From the NCBI GenBank assembly GCA_016873215.1, contig VGXU01000001.1, forward strand, positions 62,001-126,000: a stretch of DNA of 64,000 nt, read 5' to 3'. A program made the position numbers and the translations under genes. The number at the start of each line of letters is the position of its first letter. Positions within the stretch are counted from its first letter, which is position 1. A model generated the notes under the pieces. That model worked only from the letters and a program-made list of their open reading frames with translations. It was not told where the DNA came from and did not search any database. Of this stretch, positions 23,536 to 32,316 are shown piece by piece. The DNA comes from Planctomycetota bacterium. GTDB taxonomy: Bacteria > Planctomycetota > Phycisphaerae > Sedimentisphaerales > Anaerohalosphaeraceae.

Positions 23536-24431
23536 CTTGCGACCACTGTTTTTTCCTCGGCCGGATTCACATCTGCCGGGGCGTTTTTGCCGCGATGGAC
23601 GATGACTTTTGTTGGGCATTTGGCTATCGCTGTATTAACCGCGTCGGAGGGGGTGTATTTTTCGTAATTCATCCGTGACAGGTTATCCGCAATCGTAAAT
23701 AAGTCCGTTTGTTTGGCGCAGATGCCGCAGCCGATACAGCCGACTTTGCAGAAGGCGCGGGTGTTTTTGCCGCTTTCTTTGCTGCTGCACGCCACTGTCA
23801 CCATCGGGTCCTGTACAAAAGGCACCATCGTAATCAGATTTCGCGGGCAGGCTTTTGAGCAGGCGGCGCAGCCGGTGCATTTTTCGTAATCGACAGTGGA
23901 CAGGCCCTCGACTATATGCAGCGCATCGAATTTGCAGGCGCGGGTACAATCGCCATAGCCAAGACAGCCAAAGCCGCAGGCCTGCACCAATGGCTGAGCG
24001 TTGGCGGCGGTACAGGCGGGGATGCCGTCGTATTTGGCGTAGAACATCTTGTCGGATTTGTGTCCCCGGCAATGGACAATCGGACGCAGCGGGGCACCGG
24101 CGCCGCTGATTTGCAGGTTGAGGATTTCAGCGATCTTGTCCATCACCGCAGCGCCGCCGGGCAGACACTTTCCCAGCAGAAGCGCATCGGACCTGACTGC
24201 TTTGGCATAGGCGGTACAGCCGGCAAAGCCGCAGCCGCCGCAGTCAATCTTCGGCAGGGCCGCGTAAATATCCAGTACCTTGGGGTCTTCCTGGACGGTC
24301 AATTTGATACTGGCAATCAGCAGTACAACCGCAAAGCCTGTGCCCAGTCCGAGCATCAAAACCGCGGCCGGCCAGGAGGCTTGAATCAAATCCGTTATAG
24401 AAGCCAAAAGAATATCATTTCCCATTTTCAT
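23532..24431 (-). CDS. rnfB: Rnf complex subunit B (ferredoxin-like iron-sulfur protein)
   Basis: RnfB accepts electrons from ferredoxin for the Rnf complex. The 299-residue protein has one N-terminal membrane helix (about 22-42), the Fe4S4 motif C64-x2-C67-x4-C72-x16-C89, and further clusters in the C-terminal half, including CTGCAACSKACP and CKVGCIGCGIC. The last set lacks the usual final cysteine before Pro. The order C-D-G-E-A-B matches clostridial Rnf. A 287-bp repeat-bearing gap separates it from rnfA, unlike the tight spacing elsewhere in the operon. Confidence 0.95.
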   Translation of the reverse strand: MKMGNDILLASITDLIQASWPAAVLMLGLGTGFAVVLLIASIKLTVQEDPKVLDIYAALPKIDCGGCGFAGCTAYAKAVRSDALLLGKCLPGGAAVMDKIAEILNLQISGAGAPLRPIVHCRGHKSDKMFYAKYDGIPACTAANAQPLVQACGFGCLGYGDCTRACKFDALHIVEGLSTVDYEKCTGCAACSKACPRNLITMVPFVQDPMVTVACSSKESGKNTRAFCKVGCIGCGICAKQTDLFTIADNLSRMNYEKYTPSDAVNTAIAKCPTKVIVHRGKNAPADVNPAEEKTVVAS

Positions 24432-24497
24432 TTTTTCCAGAAATTAAAGCTACATCGCTATTTTCTTTCGGATTATTCCAGAGTTAAAATCCGAAGC

Positions 24498-24545
24498 ACG
24501 AAAACCGAAATCCGAAACAAATTCAAAATTCAAAACTAAAATGAC
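24498..24545. repeat. A-rich dispersed repeat between rnfA and rnfB
   Basis: Words such as CGAAAACCGAAATCCGAAAC and AATTCAAAATTCAAAAC repeat with small changes. Similar A-rich, tandem-like stretches occur at about 35526-35556, 38240-38276 and 55636-55663. The stretch is non-coding. Confidence 0.6.
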
Positions 24546-24566
24546 CAAAACAATTGCCAATGCAAA

Positions 24567-24645
24567 CAGCAGCCTGGAGCGCAAGCGACAGGATTTGCAG
24601 GCTTGTCGGCCCAATAAATCGGCTCGCTTGCGCTTGCCGCTGCTG
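24567..24645. repeat. 22-bp imperfect inverted repeat; right arm also found at 39947
   Basis: The left arm (24567-24588, ending AGCGCAAGCGA) pairs with the right arm (24624-24645, beginning TCGCTTGCGCT) with about four mismatches. The right half, 24616-24645, matches 39947-39976 at 29 of 30 positions. This is a REP-like dispersed palindrome inserted inside the rnf operon. Confidence 0.7.
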
Positions 24646-24718
24646 TTAATGTTTGGATTTTAATCATTTGTACTTGTTTTGTCCGCCGCGGCGGATCGAT
24701 ATTCGGATTTCGAATTTA

Positions 24719-25309
24719 TTATTTAATCATTCCGGCAAAGCCCATAAACGCCAGCGTCAGCAAACCCGCTGTAATCAGTGTAATCGGCGCGCCCTGGAGA
24801 CATTCGGGGATATCCGCCATTGCAAGATTTTCACGAATGCCGGCCATAATACAGATGGCCATCGTAAACCCCATACCGGCGCCGAAACTCAGCACCACCG
24901 CCATCAGAAAATTATCAATCTGCCACAGGTTCAGGAATATGCACAGACCCAGAATAACGCAGTTGGTTGTAATCAGCGGCAGGAAGATACCGAACGCTTC
25001 ATACAGCGACGGGAAAAATTTTCGCAGATACATTTCCACCAATTGCACCGCGCCGGCGATGACGAGGATATAGCAAACATAGCGAGTCACTTCCAACGGT
25101 GTGCCGTTCAAAAACAGGTGGTCAATCAGCCATGTCATCGCCCCGGCCAGCGTCGTCACAAACGTGACAGCCATTCCCATCCCGAAGGCCATATCAAGCC
25201 TGCCTGAAACGCCGAGGTATGGACAACTGCCGAGAAACTTCGTAAAAACGAAGTTGTTAATTAAAACGATACTGATAAATCCCAGCGCTAAACTAACCGC
25301 AAAATTCAT
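24719..25309 (-). CDS. rnfA: Rnf complex subunit A
   Basis: RnfA is an integral membrane subunit that, with RnfE, holds an iron-sulfur cluster in the membrane and forms the ion path. The 196-residue protein has six helices, starts with INNFVFTKFLGSCPYLGVSG-type sequence near residues 20-40, and has TNCVILGLC around residue 114, with the conserved cysteines of the family. Length and motifs are standard. The gene lies 23 bp after rnfE. Confidence 0.96.
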   Translation of the reverse strand: MNFAVSLALGFISIVLINNFVFTKFLGSCPYLGVSGRLDMAFGMGMAVTFVTTLAGAMTWLIDHLFLNGTPLEVTRYVCYILVIAGAVQLVEMYLRKFFPSLYEAFGIFLPLITTNCVILGLCIFLNLWQIDNFLMAVVLSFGAGMGFTMAICIMAGIRENLAMADIPECLQGAPITLITAGLLTLAFMGFAGMIK

Positions 25310-25332
25310 AATATTACTCCTGTGTACGAATC

Positions 25333-25971
25333 TCAGGCTTTCTTTTTGGTGAGCTGATTAACGGCGCCGAGTGTCAGGCCCAGCGTAATAAACGCGCCGA
25401 CGGGCATCGCCATCGCCGCCCACGGCGTGAACCAGCCGCCTTTGTCCACCGGGTTCAAAACAGTCCACACGGCCGTTTCCGAAAACGTGATACAGCCTGT
25501 GGATAAAATTTCCCGAATCGAGGCCAAAAAGCACAGCACAATCGTAAAGCCCAGTCCCATCGCCAGGCCGTCCACAGCGCTGACCCAAATTCCATTTTTG
25601 GCCGCACAGGCTTCGGAGCGGCAGATAATAATACAGTTGACGATAATCAGCGGGATGTATGCACCGAGTTTTTCGCTCATCACGGGCTGAAATGCCTTGA
25701 GATACATATCCGCGATAGTGACAAACGCCGCAATTGTTAATGTGAACATCATAATCCGCAGATGCGGCTTGAGGAGGTTACGCATCATACTGACGACGAC
25801 GTTGGAGCAAATCAGCACGAAGACCACGCTGAGTCCCATCGTCAGGCCGCCCTTGACGCTGGTCGTTACCGCCATCGTCGGGCACAGGCCCAGCATCAGC
25901 CGCAGTACCGGAATCTCGTCCCAGAGTCCTCCTCGAAATGCCTTCCAGGCTGTCATTTGATTTTCCGTCAT
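25333..25971 (-). CDS. rnfE: Rnf complex subunit E
   Basis: RnfE is homologous to RnfA and inserted in the opposite sense. The 212-residue membrane protein shows LRLMLGLCPTMAVTTSVKGG near the start and VNCIIICRSEACAAKNG in the middle, with the conserved cysteines. It ends LGAVNQLTKKKA. It lies between rnfG and rnfA on the minus strand and was clearly co-transcribed with them. Confidence 0.96.
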   Translation of the reverse strand: MTENQMTAWKAFRGGLWDEIPVLRLMLGLCPTMAVTTSVKGGLTMGLSVVFVLICSNVVVSMMRNLLKPHLRIMMFTLTIAAFVTIADMYLKAFQPVMSEKLGAYIPLIIVNCIIICRSEACAAKNGIWVSAVDGLAMGLGFTIVLCFLASIREILSTGCITFSETAVWTVLNPVDKGGWFTPWAAMAMPVGAFITLGLTLGAVNQLTKKKA

Positions 25972-26013
25972 AATATCTCGACCTTTATTTCCAGTGCGGC
26001 AGTTGGCCGCGGG

Positions 26014-26643
26014 TTATTGTCCAATCAGCTTTTTTTGCTGCAACTGCTGTTTGATTTGCACGACATACGTATTCATAATATTGACCACCGCCTGACTGGT
26101 GACCGTGGCGCCGGTGATGGCGACGATTTCGCTGTCAATTTTTTTACTGTCGCCGATTTTGGTTAACGTGAATTTGCCGGCCGGGGCTTGTTTGTACTGC
26201 GCTTGGTAGAAACCGTTTTTAATCGTGATTTTGTCGCCGAAGCCGGGGGTTTCGCTGCATTGCTGTACGCCGAAACCGTTGAGTTTCGTAAAGCCGGCGT
26301 CAGCGGTGACGACTAATTTAATCTTGTCGGCAAAACCGCTTCCCTCGGCCAAAAACGCCCAGCCGATGCAGTTGCCCGCCGCGTCAAGACCTTTTCGCAC
26401 GTCGGCCCCTGCCGTCTTGCCGTCACCCAGGTCGATAATGATTTTATCCTTATTCTGCAGCGGCTCAAATTTCATCGCTTCCGGCAGAAGTGCTTTGGCC
26501 AGGTTGCTGAATTTGTTGATTTCGTTTTGTGCAATTTTCGGCGCCCAGGCCGCATTGGCGACCGCCAGCAACGCCCCGAAAAAGACCGCGGATACCATCA
26601 GCAGCCAGCTTTCCCGGAAGAATAATTTTATACTATTGGACAT
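26014..26643 (-). CDS. rnfG: Rnf complex subunit G (flavoprotein)
   Basis: RnfG carries covalently attached FMN on the outer face of the membrane. The 209-residue protein has one N-terminal helix (about 14-32) and an FMN-binding domain with ETPGFGDKI (131-139) and the flavinylation motif T177-G-A-T180-V-T-S, where T180 is the expected attachment residue. It overlaps rnfD by 16 bp. An ApbE-type flavin transferase would be needed, but none is present in this window. Confidence 0.95.
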   Translation of the reverse strand: MSNSIKLFFRESWLLMVSAVFFGALLAVANAAWAPKIAQNEINKFSNLAKALLPEAMKFEPLQNKDKIIIDLGDGKTAGADVRKGLDAAGNCIGWAFLAEGSGFADKIKLVVTADAGFTKLNGFGVQQCSETPGFGDKITIKNGFYQAQYKQAPAGKFTLTKIGDSKKIDSEIVAITGATVTSQAVVNIMNTYVVQIKQQLQQKKLIGQ

Positions 26644-27647
26644 TGGGGTTTTCCTCCCGCCGGTATCAGTCGGCAGAACCGATCAATCAATGGCGTTAGT
26701 GCGTTCATAATCAAGACCGCGTACATCACGCCTTCAGGGTATTCGCCTAATAATCGAATCAGCATAATCAGTACGCCGACGCCGACGCCGAAAATCCATT
26801 CGCCTTTGACTGTCAGCGGCGAAGTAACCGGGTCCGTGGCGATAAAGAACGCACACAGCATCATTCCGCCGCCGACAATGTGAATGACCGGACTGACATA
26901 CGCTGCGGGCTTAATCAGCCAGCCAATCGCAGCGACGACCGCCGCCGAAATCAGAACCGCAAACGGAATCCGCCACGTGATGGTTTTGCGGATGAGCATA
27001 TAAAGACCGCCCAGCAAAATCGCCAGGGCGCTGGTTTCACCGAGACATCCGCCTTCGTCGCCGAGAAACGACAGCTTAATCAAGGGATTGATTTCCGCAG
27101 CGTCTTTCTGTCCCTTGAGAATCATTTTACTCCAGCCCAGCGTCGTGGCCTGTGTGACAGCCTGAGTATTGGAAGCGGAGACAATCTTTAATCCTTCGTC
27201 TTTCATCGTGGCCGGAACAGTCCATGTTGTCATCAAGACACCAAAGCAGGCGGTCAGAAATACACGCGACGCCATCGCGGGGTTAAAGATATTATATCCC
27301 AGTCCGCCAAAGGGCATCTTGACAATCATCATCGCAAACAGGCCGCCGATGACGGCGACCCACCACGGCGCCATCGGCGGAAGCGACAACGCCAGGATAA
27401 TTCCCGTCACTACCGCGCTGAGATCGCCGAGCGAATTGGGCTTTTTGCGAATCCAGTTACATATCCATTCGCCGACCAGGCAGCTTGCCACCGATGCAAC
27501 GAGGACAATCTCTGCGTACTGGCGGAAGAACCACAACGCCGCGGCAACAGGAAACGCCAGCCCGATGATGACATCGAGCATCACCCGCCGGGTTGAAAGC
27601 GGCTGGCTGATATGCGGCGCCGGCGAAACTGTGATTTTACTGAGCAT
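26628..27647 (-). CDS. rnfD: Rnf complex subunit D (flavoprotein)
   Basis: RnfD is a multi-helix membrane protein with covalent FMN. The 339-residue product has about nine helices and the segment AVTQATTLGW (163-172), corresponding to the flavinylation site in which T168 is the likely attachment residue. LPPMAPWWVAVIGGLFAMMI and FGGLGYNIFNPAM are typical of the family. It lies between rnfC and rnfG. Confidence 0.95.
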   Translation of the reverse strand: MLSKITVSPAPHISQPLSTRRVMLDVIIGLAFPVAAALWFFRQYAEIVLVASVASCLVGEWICNWIRKKPNSLGDLSAVVTGIILALSLPPMAPWWVAVIGGLFAMMIVKMPFGGLGYNIFNPAMASRVFLTACFGVLMTTWTVPATMKDEGLKIVSASNTQAVTQATTLGWSKMILKGQKDAAEINPLIKLSFLGDEGGCLGETSALAILLGGLYMLIRKTITWRIPFAVLISAAVVAAIGWLIKPAAYVSPVIHIVGGGMMLCAFFIATDPVTSPLTVKGEWIFGVGVGVLIMLIRLLGEYPEGVMYAVLIMNALTPLIDRFCRLIPAGGKPQCPIV

Positions 27648-27675
27648 TTATGTTAATTCCTTTCGGTTATGTATC

Positions 27676-29037
27676 TCAGGCTTTCTTTTTGGTCCGTGCG
27701 ACGAGCAGTTTTCCGGTCTTGATATAGCCGGTCAATTCGATATGAGCCGGGCAGACATAACTGCACGCGCCGCACTCGATACAGCCGGACATAAAATACT
27801 GCTGGGCCAAATCGAGGTTGTTGTGCTTGACGGCGTGGGCGATGCGCGTCGGGTTGAGATTTTCCGGACAGGCCGACAGGCAGCGTCCGCAGCGGATACA
27901 AGCGGTCTGCTGATGTTTGAATTTGGCTTCGGTTACCTCGGCGCGGGTCAGGAAAGTCAGCCCGCCGCTGGTCTTGGTCAGCGGCGTCGAAAGGTCGGCA
28001 ATGGCGAAGCCCATCATCGGGCCGCCCATCACGACCTTGGCGGCCGATTCGTTCAGTCCGCCGCAGTGATTGATGACTTCCTGCACGCTCATTCCGACGG
28101 GGCAGTAATAATTGCCCGGCTTGGCGATGGCTCGGCCGGTCACGGATACGACACGATGTGTCAAAGGCTGTCCCAGCACAACCGCTTCGGCAATCGCCGC
28201 GGCGGTGGCGACATTAATCACCACTACGCCGATGGTCGGCGGAATGTTGTTGGTCGGTACCGTTTTATTCCAAATCGCCTGGATCAACTGCCGTTCGCCG
28301 CCCTGTGGATATTTGGTTTTGACGGGGACAACCTGAATATCCAAATCCGTGCAGGATTGAATTGCCTGCGAAAAGATTTCAATGGCCTCAGGCTTGTTGT
28401 CTTCGATACCGATTCGAACTTTTTCGACATCGGAGGCTTTTGCCGCCAGCCGGATTCCCGCCAGTATCTGCCACGTCCATTCGAGCATCATACGATAATC
28501 GCAGGTCAAAAACGGCTCACATTCGCAGCCGTTGACAATCAAAACTTCCTTGGGCATCGCAGGATTGGGTTCGATTTTAACCCTCGCGGGGAAACCCGCG
28601 CCGCCCATTCCGACAATCCCCGCTTCCTTGATCGCCTGACAAATTTTTTCTGTCGGCCATTGTTCTGGGCTGAATTTCAAATCAAACTTGTCGGCACAGG
28701 GTTTCTTGGGTTCGCTTTGGGGTGCGGTATCAATAACCACACCCATTGTCCGGCCCAGAACCGGATGCGGTGCAAGAACGATGTCTTTGACCGTGCCATC
28801 CACCGGCGAGTGTATTGCCGCGGAGACAAACGCATCCGAAGAGCCGATTTTCTGCCCGGCCTTGACCGCGTCTTTTTTGTTGACGAGGGCTTTGCAGGGG
28901 GCGCCGAGGTGCTGGCTGAGTAATACCGTCACCTGCTTAGGTGTTGGAACAACCTCAATCGGTCGGTCCTGACTGTACTGTTTACCTTCCGGCGGGTGTA
29001 CCCCGCCCGGAAAAGTCGCTTTGGCACGTGTTTCCAT
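27676..29037 (-). CDS. rnfC: Rnf complex subunit C (NADH-binding)
   Basis: RnfC is the peripheral subunit that binds NAD(H) and FMN and carries two Fe4S4 clusters. The 453-residue protein has GMGGAGFPARVK (NADH/FMN site), then CIRCGRCLSACP and CIECGACSYVCP ferredoxin motifs near the C-terminus. It is the compact form without the long C-terminal repeats found in gammaproteobacteria. Its first 56 bp overlap the small cysteine-bearing membrane-protein gene upstream. Confidence 0.96.
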   Translation of the reverse strand: METRAKATFPGGVHPPEGKQYSQDRPIEVVPTPKQVTVLLSQHLGAPCKALVNKKDAVKAGQKIGSSDAFVSAAIHSPVDGTVKDIVLAPHPVLGRTMGVVIDTAPQSEPKKPCADKFDLKFSPEQWPTEKICQAIKEAGIVGMGGAGFPARVKIEPNPAMPKEVLIVNGCECEPFLTCDYRMMLEWTWQILAGIRLAAKASDVEKVRIGIEDNKPEAIEIFSQAIQSCTDLDIQVVPVKTKYPQGGERQLIQAIWNKTVPTNNIPPTIGVVVINVATAAAIAEAVVLGQPLTHRVVSVTGRAIAKPGNYYCPVGMSVQEVINHCGGLNESAAKVVMGGPMMGFAIADLSTPLTKTSGGLTFLTRAEVTEAKFKHQQTACIRCGRCLSACPENLNPTRIAHAVKHNNLDLAQQYFMSGCIECGACSYVCPAHIELTGYIKTGKLLVARTKKKA

Positions 29038-29353
29038 TTAAGTGTTTTTCCTTTTCAGGACATTGTATGTGGCCGGAAGAATCTTTCCGGGTGAGCCGCC
29101 GAACAATAAAAACCACCACCGCCGCTGCCGCCAGGCCGATGGCAAGTTCAGTCAAGACCATCAGCTTTGCATTTTCGATCTTGTTTTTCAAAAAGGGTTG
29201 GGCGATTAAGACAGCGGCGACAAAAGCCGCTACAGGCACAATAAAGGCCGCGACCGCTTTGGAAGCTACATTTGGGCCTTCACTATGGCCCAGTTTTTCA
29301 TAGACTTCCGTACAGCGGTCTTTTTGCTCACAGCCGTCGCAGTGCTTATCCAT
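28982..29353 (-). CDS. Small membrane protein with N-terminal cysteine motif, first gene of the rnf operon
   Basis: The 123-residue product starts MDKHCDGCEQKDRCTEVYEKLG (C5-x2-C8-x5-C14), followed by two membrane helices (about 30-52 and 63-84) and a polar tail. I do not recognise a named family; size and topology recall RseC-type Rnf/Rsx accessory proteins, but the cysteine arrangement differs. It overlaps rnfC by 56 bp and is the first gene after the 29386-29414 promoter, so it is expressed with the complex. It may bind a metal or cluster for assembly, which is inference. AAGGCGG precedes the ATG. Confidence 0.75.
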   Translation of the reverse strand: MDKHCDGCEQKDRCTEVYEKLGHSEGPNVASKAVAAFIVPVAAFVAAVLIAQPFLKNKIENAKLMVLTELAIGLAAAAVVVFIVRRLTRKDSSGHIQCPEKEKHLNGNTCQSDFSGRGTPAGR

Positions 29354-29385
29354 TCAGCGCCGCCTTATATATAAATAAAGATATT

Positions 29386-29414
29386 ATTATAATCCAGGAA
29401 ACAAAGGTTTGCAA
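29386..29414 (-). promoter_or_regulatory. Promoter of the rnf operon
   Basis: On the minus strand TTGCAA (29414-29409) and a perfect TATAAT (29391-29386) are spaced by 17 bp. They lie 33 bp upstream of the first rnf-operon start codon. Confidence 0.75.
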
Positions 29415-29523
29415 GAGGAAAAAAATGGAAATTACCACTGCCGAAAACAACTGTAATGGATTAAGGAGATAGATTTTTCGATGAAAATAAAACAAGACCA
29501 GCTTAATACATCGTTCTGCAAGC

Positions 29524-30543
29524 TCAAGATTCCGTTTTTTGTATCTGCTCCAGTTGCAGGCTCAGGCGGTCGAGTTTTTTCTGTCCGTCGTCGTATTTGT
29601 TGGCGGCGTTGCGCAAATGGTTTCCTATTGTCCGCCAGTCGTCGGCGAATGTATTCCAGTCGCCGCTCAATCGCTGCAAGTTGGCGCGAATTGTCTCAGC
29701 CTGCTTCTCGATCGCCATCCCGTGCAGACCCATCACCACCGTCATCAAATACGCATACAATAAATTCGGCGACACCGGAATCACTTTCTTTGTGCGGGCG
29801 TATTCGGACAAGTCCGTCTTATCTTCGGCCTGGTGAACGATGGTTTCATAATAAACGTTCTCGGCCGGGATATACATCAGGGCAAAATCCAGCGTCCCCT
29901 CGTCGGATAAAATATAACTGTCGGCAATCTTTTCGATATGTTTGGTGACATCATTCAAAAACTGCTTTCGCAACTTCGCCCGGTCATCATCCGCCTGCGT
30001 CTCGGCCATTTTCTGAAACGATTCAAGCGGAAACTTGGCGTCTATCGGCACGGCATAATCGGCCAGTTTGATTAACGCGTCCACTTTTTTACCGCTGCGA
30101 AATGTATGCTGTAATTCGTAATGTTCCGTCGGCAGAACGGCTTTGAGAAGATTTTCGAGCGAGTATTCACCCATCAGGCCGCGCAGCTTGGGCGCCTGCA
30201 GGATATTTTGCAGTCCCCGCAGGTCAGTGGACAATTGAAGCATTTGCTTGCTGTGGCCTTCAATATTGCCCAACTGCTGTTTGAGGTCGCCGAGAGTCTT
30301 GGAGCTTCCCGTCAGAAACGTCGTCAGGTTCTGCTGGCCGGACTGGAGATTTTGATTGAGCGTCTGCCCCAGCGTTTCCTGACTGGTTCGCAGATTTTCC
30401 ATCTGTTGGTGCAGCAGGTTGACCGTCGCACTCTGACCGCTCAGGTCGCGTCGCGTGGCCGACAGGGTCGAAATTAAATACGCCAGCAATCCCGCCACAG
30501 CAATCAGCAAAACAATTAAAAGTATCCACAACGCCGTTTGCAT
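29524..30543 (-). CDS. rmuC: RmuC-family DNA recombination protein
   Basis: The 339-residue protein has an N-terminal membrane helix (about 5-26), a coiled coil (30-110) and the RmuC domain: GLMGEYSLENLLKAVLP, VDALIKLADYAVPIDAKFPLES, and FALMYIPAENVYYE. RmuC proteins limit recombination at inverted repeats and contain a predicted nuclease-like fold. It ends 170 bp before the rnf operon, which has its own promoter, so the two are probably separate units. Confidence 0.95.
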   Translation of the reverse strand: MQTALWILLIVLLIAVAGLLAYLISTLSATRRDLSGQSATVNLLHQQMENLRTSQETLGQTLNQNLQSGQQNLTTFLTGSSKTLGDLKQQLGNIEGHSKQMLQLSTDLRGLQNILQAPKLRGLMGEYSLENLLKAVLPTEHYELQHTFRSGKKVDALIKLADYAVPIDAKFPLESFQKMAETQADDDRAKLRKQFLNDVTKHIEKIADSYILSDEGTLDFALMYIPAENVYYETIVHQAEDKTDLSEYARTKKVIPVSPNLLYAYLMTVVMGLHGMAIEKQAETIRANLQRLSGDWNTFADDWRTIGNHLRNAANKYDDGQKKLDRLSLQLEQIQKTES

Positions 30544-30622
30544 AATATTTCCCTCTTATTTCCTGTTTTCGCAGGGTGATTATACGTCAAAAACCACACC
30601 GGGCAAAGATAAAAGACGGATA

Positions 30623-30651
30623 TTGCCTGAAAGGAGCCGGCGGGATAGAAT
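30623..30651 (+). promoter_or_regulatory. Promoter of the MscS-family gene
   Basis: TTGCCT (30623-30628) and TAGAAT (30646-30651) are separated by 17 bp, with the start codon 49 bp downstream after an AAAGGA site. Confidence 0.5.
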
Positions 30652-30699
30652 AGAGACCTGCAATGAACAAAAAGCCTGAAAATACGAAAGGATGATGAT

Positions 30700-31575
30700 A
30701 TGCAGGATGCGGTACAACAAAGTGGAATACAACTTCCGCAAAGTGTGGATGCGTTGTGGATGACGGTGCGTGAATTTCTGGCGACCAACGGCTTGCAGTT
30801 GCTGATCAATGTTACCATGGCGGCGATTATTTTCTTTGTCGGCCGCTGGATTGCAAAGATTCTTTCTGATCTGATCGAAAAGGCATTGCATCATGCCCGG
30901 ATGGATGCGACACTGGGCAAATTCATACGGAATCTGACGTATTTTGCAATGCTGGCTTTTGTGGCGATTGCGGCGCTGAGCCGACTGGGAGTGCAGACAA
31001 CTTCGGCGGTGGCGGCTATTGGTGCCGCGGGTCTGGCCGTCGGGCTGGCCCTGCAGGGGTCACTGTCCAATTTCGCCGCGGGTGTGCTGCTGATTATTTT
31101 CAAGCCGTTTAAGGTCGGCGATTTTGTTGAAACCGCCGGCGCCAAAGGGACGGTGCAGGAAATTCAGATTTTTAACACGGTGCTGCATTCGCCGGATAAT
31201 GTGCGAATCGTGATTCCCAACGCACAGGTCACCGGCAGCAATATTATCAATTATACCGCCAATGACAAACGCCGGGTGGATTTGGTCATCGGGGTTTCCT
31301 ACGGCGATGATTTAAGCAAGGTTAAGCAAGTCATCCTCAGCGTGCTTTTGGCGGACAGCCGCGTGCTGCGCAGTCCGGAACCGGCGGTGGCGGTCTCCGC
31401 TCTGGCCGAGAGTTCTGTCAATCTTGTTGTTCGCCCGTGGGTGAAATCGGAGGATTACTGGCCGGTGTATTTTGACCTGACGGAAAAAATCAAAGTCGAA
31501 CTCGAGGCCAACGGCATTACCATCCCATTCCCGCAGCGGGATATTCATATCCGCACCGGGCAGCAAAAAGTCTGA
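30700..31575 (+). CDS. Small-conductance mechanosensitive channel, MscS family
   Basis: The 291-residue protein has three membrane helices followed by the cytoplasmic MscS domain. The pore-lining helix is glycine/alanine rich (AAIGAAGLAVGLALQGSLSN), then FKVGDFVETAGAKGTVQEI and RIVIPNAQVTGSNIINYT. It opens under membrane tension to release solutes during hypo-osmotic shock. Length is standard for the short form. It starts after AAAGGATGATGAT. The following gene begins 33 bp downstream. Confidence 0.95.
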   Translation: MQDAVQQSGIQLPQSVDALWMTVREFLATNGLQLLINVTMAAIIFFVGRWIAKILSDLIEKALHHARMDATLGKFIRNLTYFAMLAFVAIAALSRLGVQTTSAVAAIGAAGLAVGLALQGSLSNFAAGVLLIIFKPFKVGDFVETAGAKGTVQEIQIFNTVLHSPDNVRIVIPNAQVTGSNIINYTANDKRRVDLVIGVSYGDDLSKVKQVILSVLLADSRVLRSPEPAVAVSALAESSVNLVVRPWVKSEDYWPVYFDLTEKIKVELEANGITIPFPQRDIHIRTGQQKV

Positions 31576-31608
31576 AGCCCAAACGGCACAACCGCCGATA
31601 AAACATAA

Positions 31609-32277
31609 ATGAAAATCCGAAAAATAATTACGTTGATTGCTCTGATACCGCTGGGTATCGGGCTGATATATGTCGGCCGGGCGGTATATGAAGGCACGGC
31701 CACTATTCGCCAGCTCCTGACGGAGAATAAACAGCTCAAGCAGGCGATTACGAACCTGACCGCCGAAGAGCAAATCGGCTACGCCAAAGTCCTCCGACAG
31801 GAAACACGCGACGGCAAATTATTCACTACGCTGCGTTTTGTCGAAACCGACCGCAATGACAAGCTGCATAAAATCCTTGAAAAAGAATATACCGTCGAAG
31901 GCGATGTTGTTCATTTTGATGCGCTGATTGTCAAATTCGGGTCGCAGATGGTGCTGGACGGCAAGGCCCGCGCGATGTATCTGTGGCGGCGCGTCTATGG
32001 CGAAAAAATGCCGCCTGAGCAGGGCTTCGCCATCGAACAGCTTGGACAGGAGCCGGCACGCTATGAAGATGTGCTGAAACTGCTGCCCGCGCAGTACCGA
32101 AAACTGTTTTGGGAGCATATCTGGGACCTGGCGGATAATCCCGAATCGCTGCGGCAGTATGACATCGAAGCCGTCTATGGCAATGCGGTCTACACCCGCC
32201 TGCGTCCTGGGGTGATTTATGTTTTTCAGATTACTCCTTCCGGCCAGGTCTATCCGCAGGTTGTCCCGGAACTGTAA
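31609..32277 (+). CDS. Uncharacterised membrane-anchored protein
   Basis: The 222-residue product has one N-terminal membrane helix (about 6-25), a short coiled coil (27-50) and a soluble domain with LRQETRDGKLFTTLRFVETD and DALIVKFGSQMVLDGKARAMYLW. I do not recognise a named family. The remainder resembles a periplasmic beta-rich domain. It follows the MscS gene by 33 bp and precedes the protease gene by 39 bp, so it may be co-transcribed with either. Confidence 0.65.
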   Translation: MKIRKIITLIALIPLGIGLIYVGRAVYEGTATIRQLLTENKQLKQAITNLTAEEQIGYAKVLRQETRDGKLFTTLRFVETDRNDKLHKILEKEYTVEGDVVHFDALIVKFGSQMVLDGKARAMYLWRRVYGEKMPPEQGFAIEQLGQEPARYEDVLKLLPAQYRKLFWEHIWDLADNPESLRQYDIEAVYGNAVYTRLRPGVIYVFQITPSGQVYPQVVPEL

Positions 32278-32316
32278 AGAATTTTGGCAAACGAATATTA
32301 TGAAAGAAAGGCGACG

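Noticed and set aside
27169-28923. 584-codon plus-strand frame opposite rnfC/rnfD
   Set aside because: Antisense shadow of two unambiguous rnf genes.
29425-29560. Plus-strand ATGs with AAGGAG near 29463 (possible leader or short gene before rmuC's end)
   Set aside because: The frame runs into the antisense of rmuC and has no recognisable product; the promoter at 29386-29414 reads the other way for rnf.
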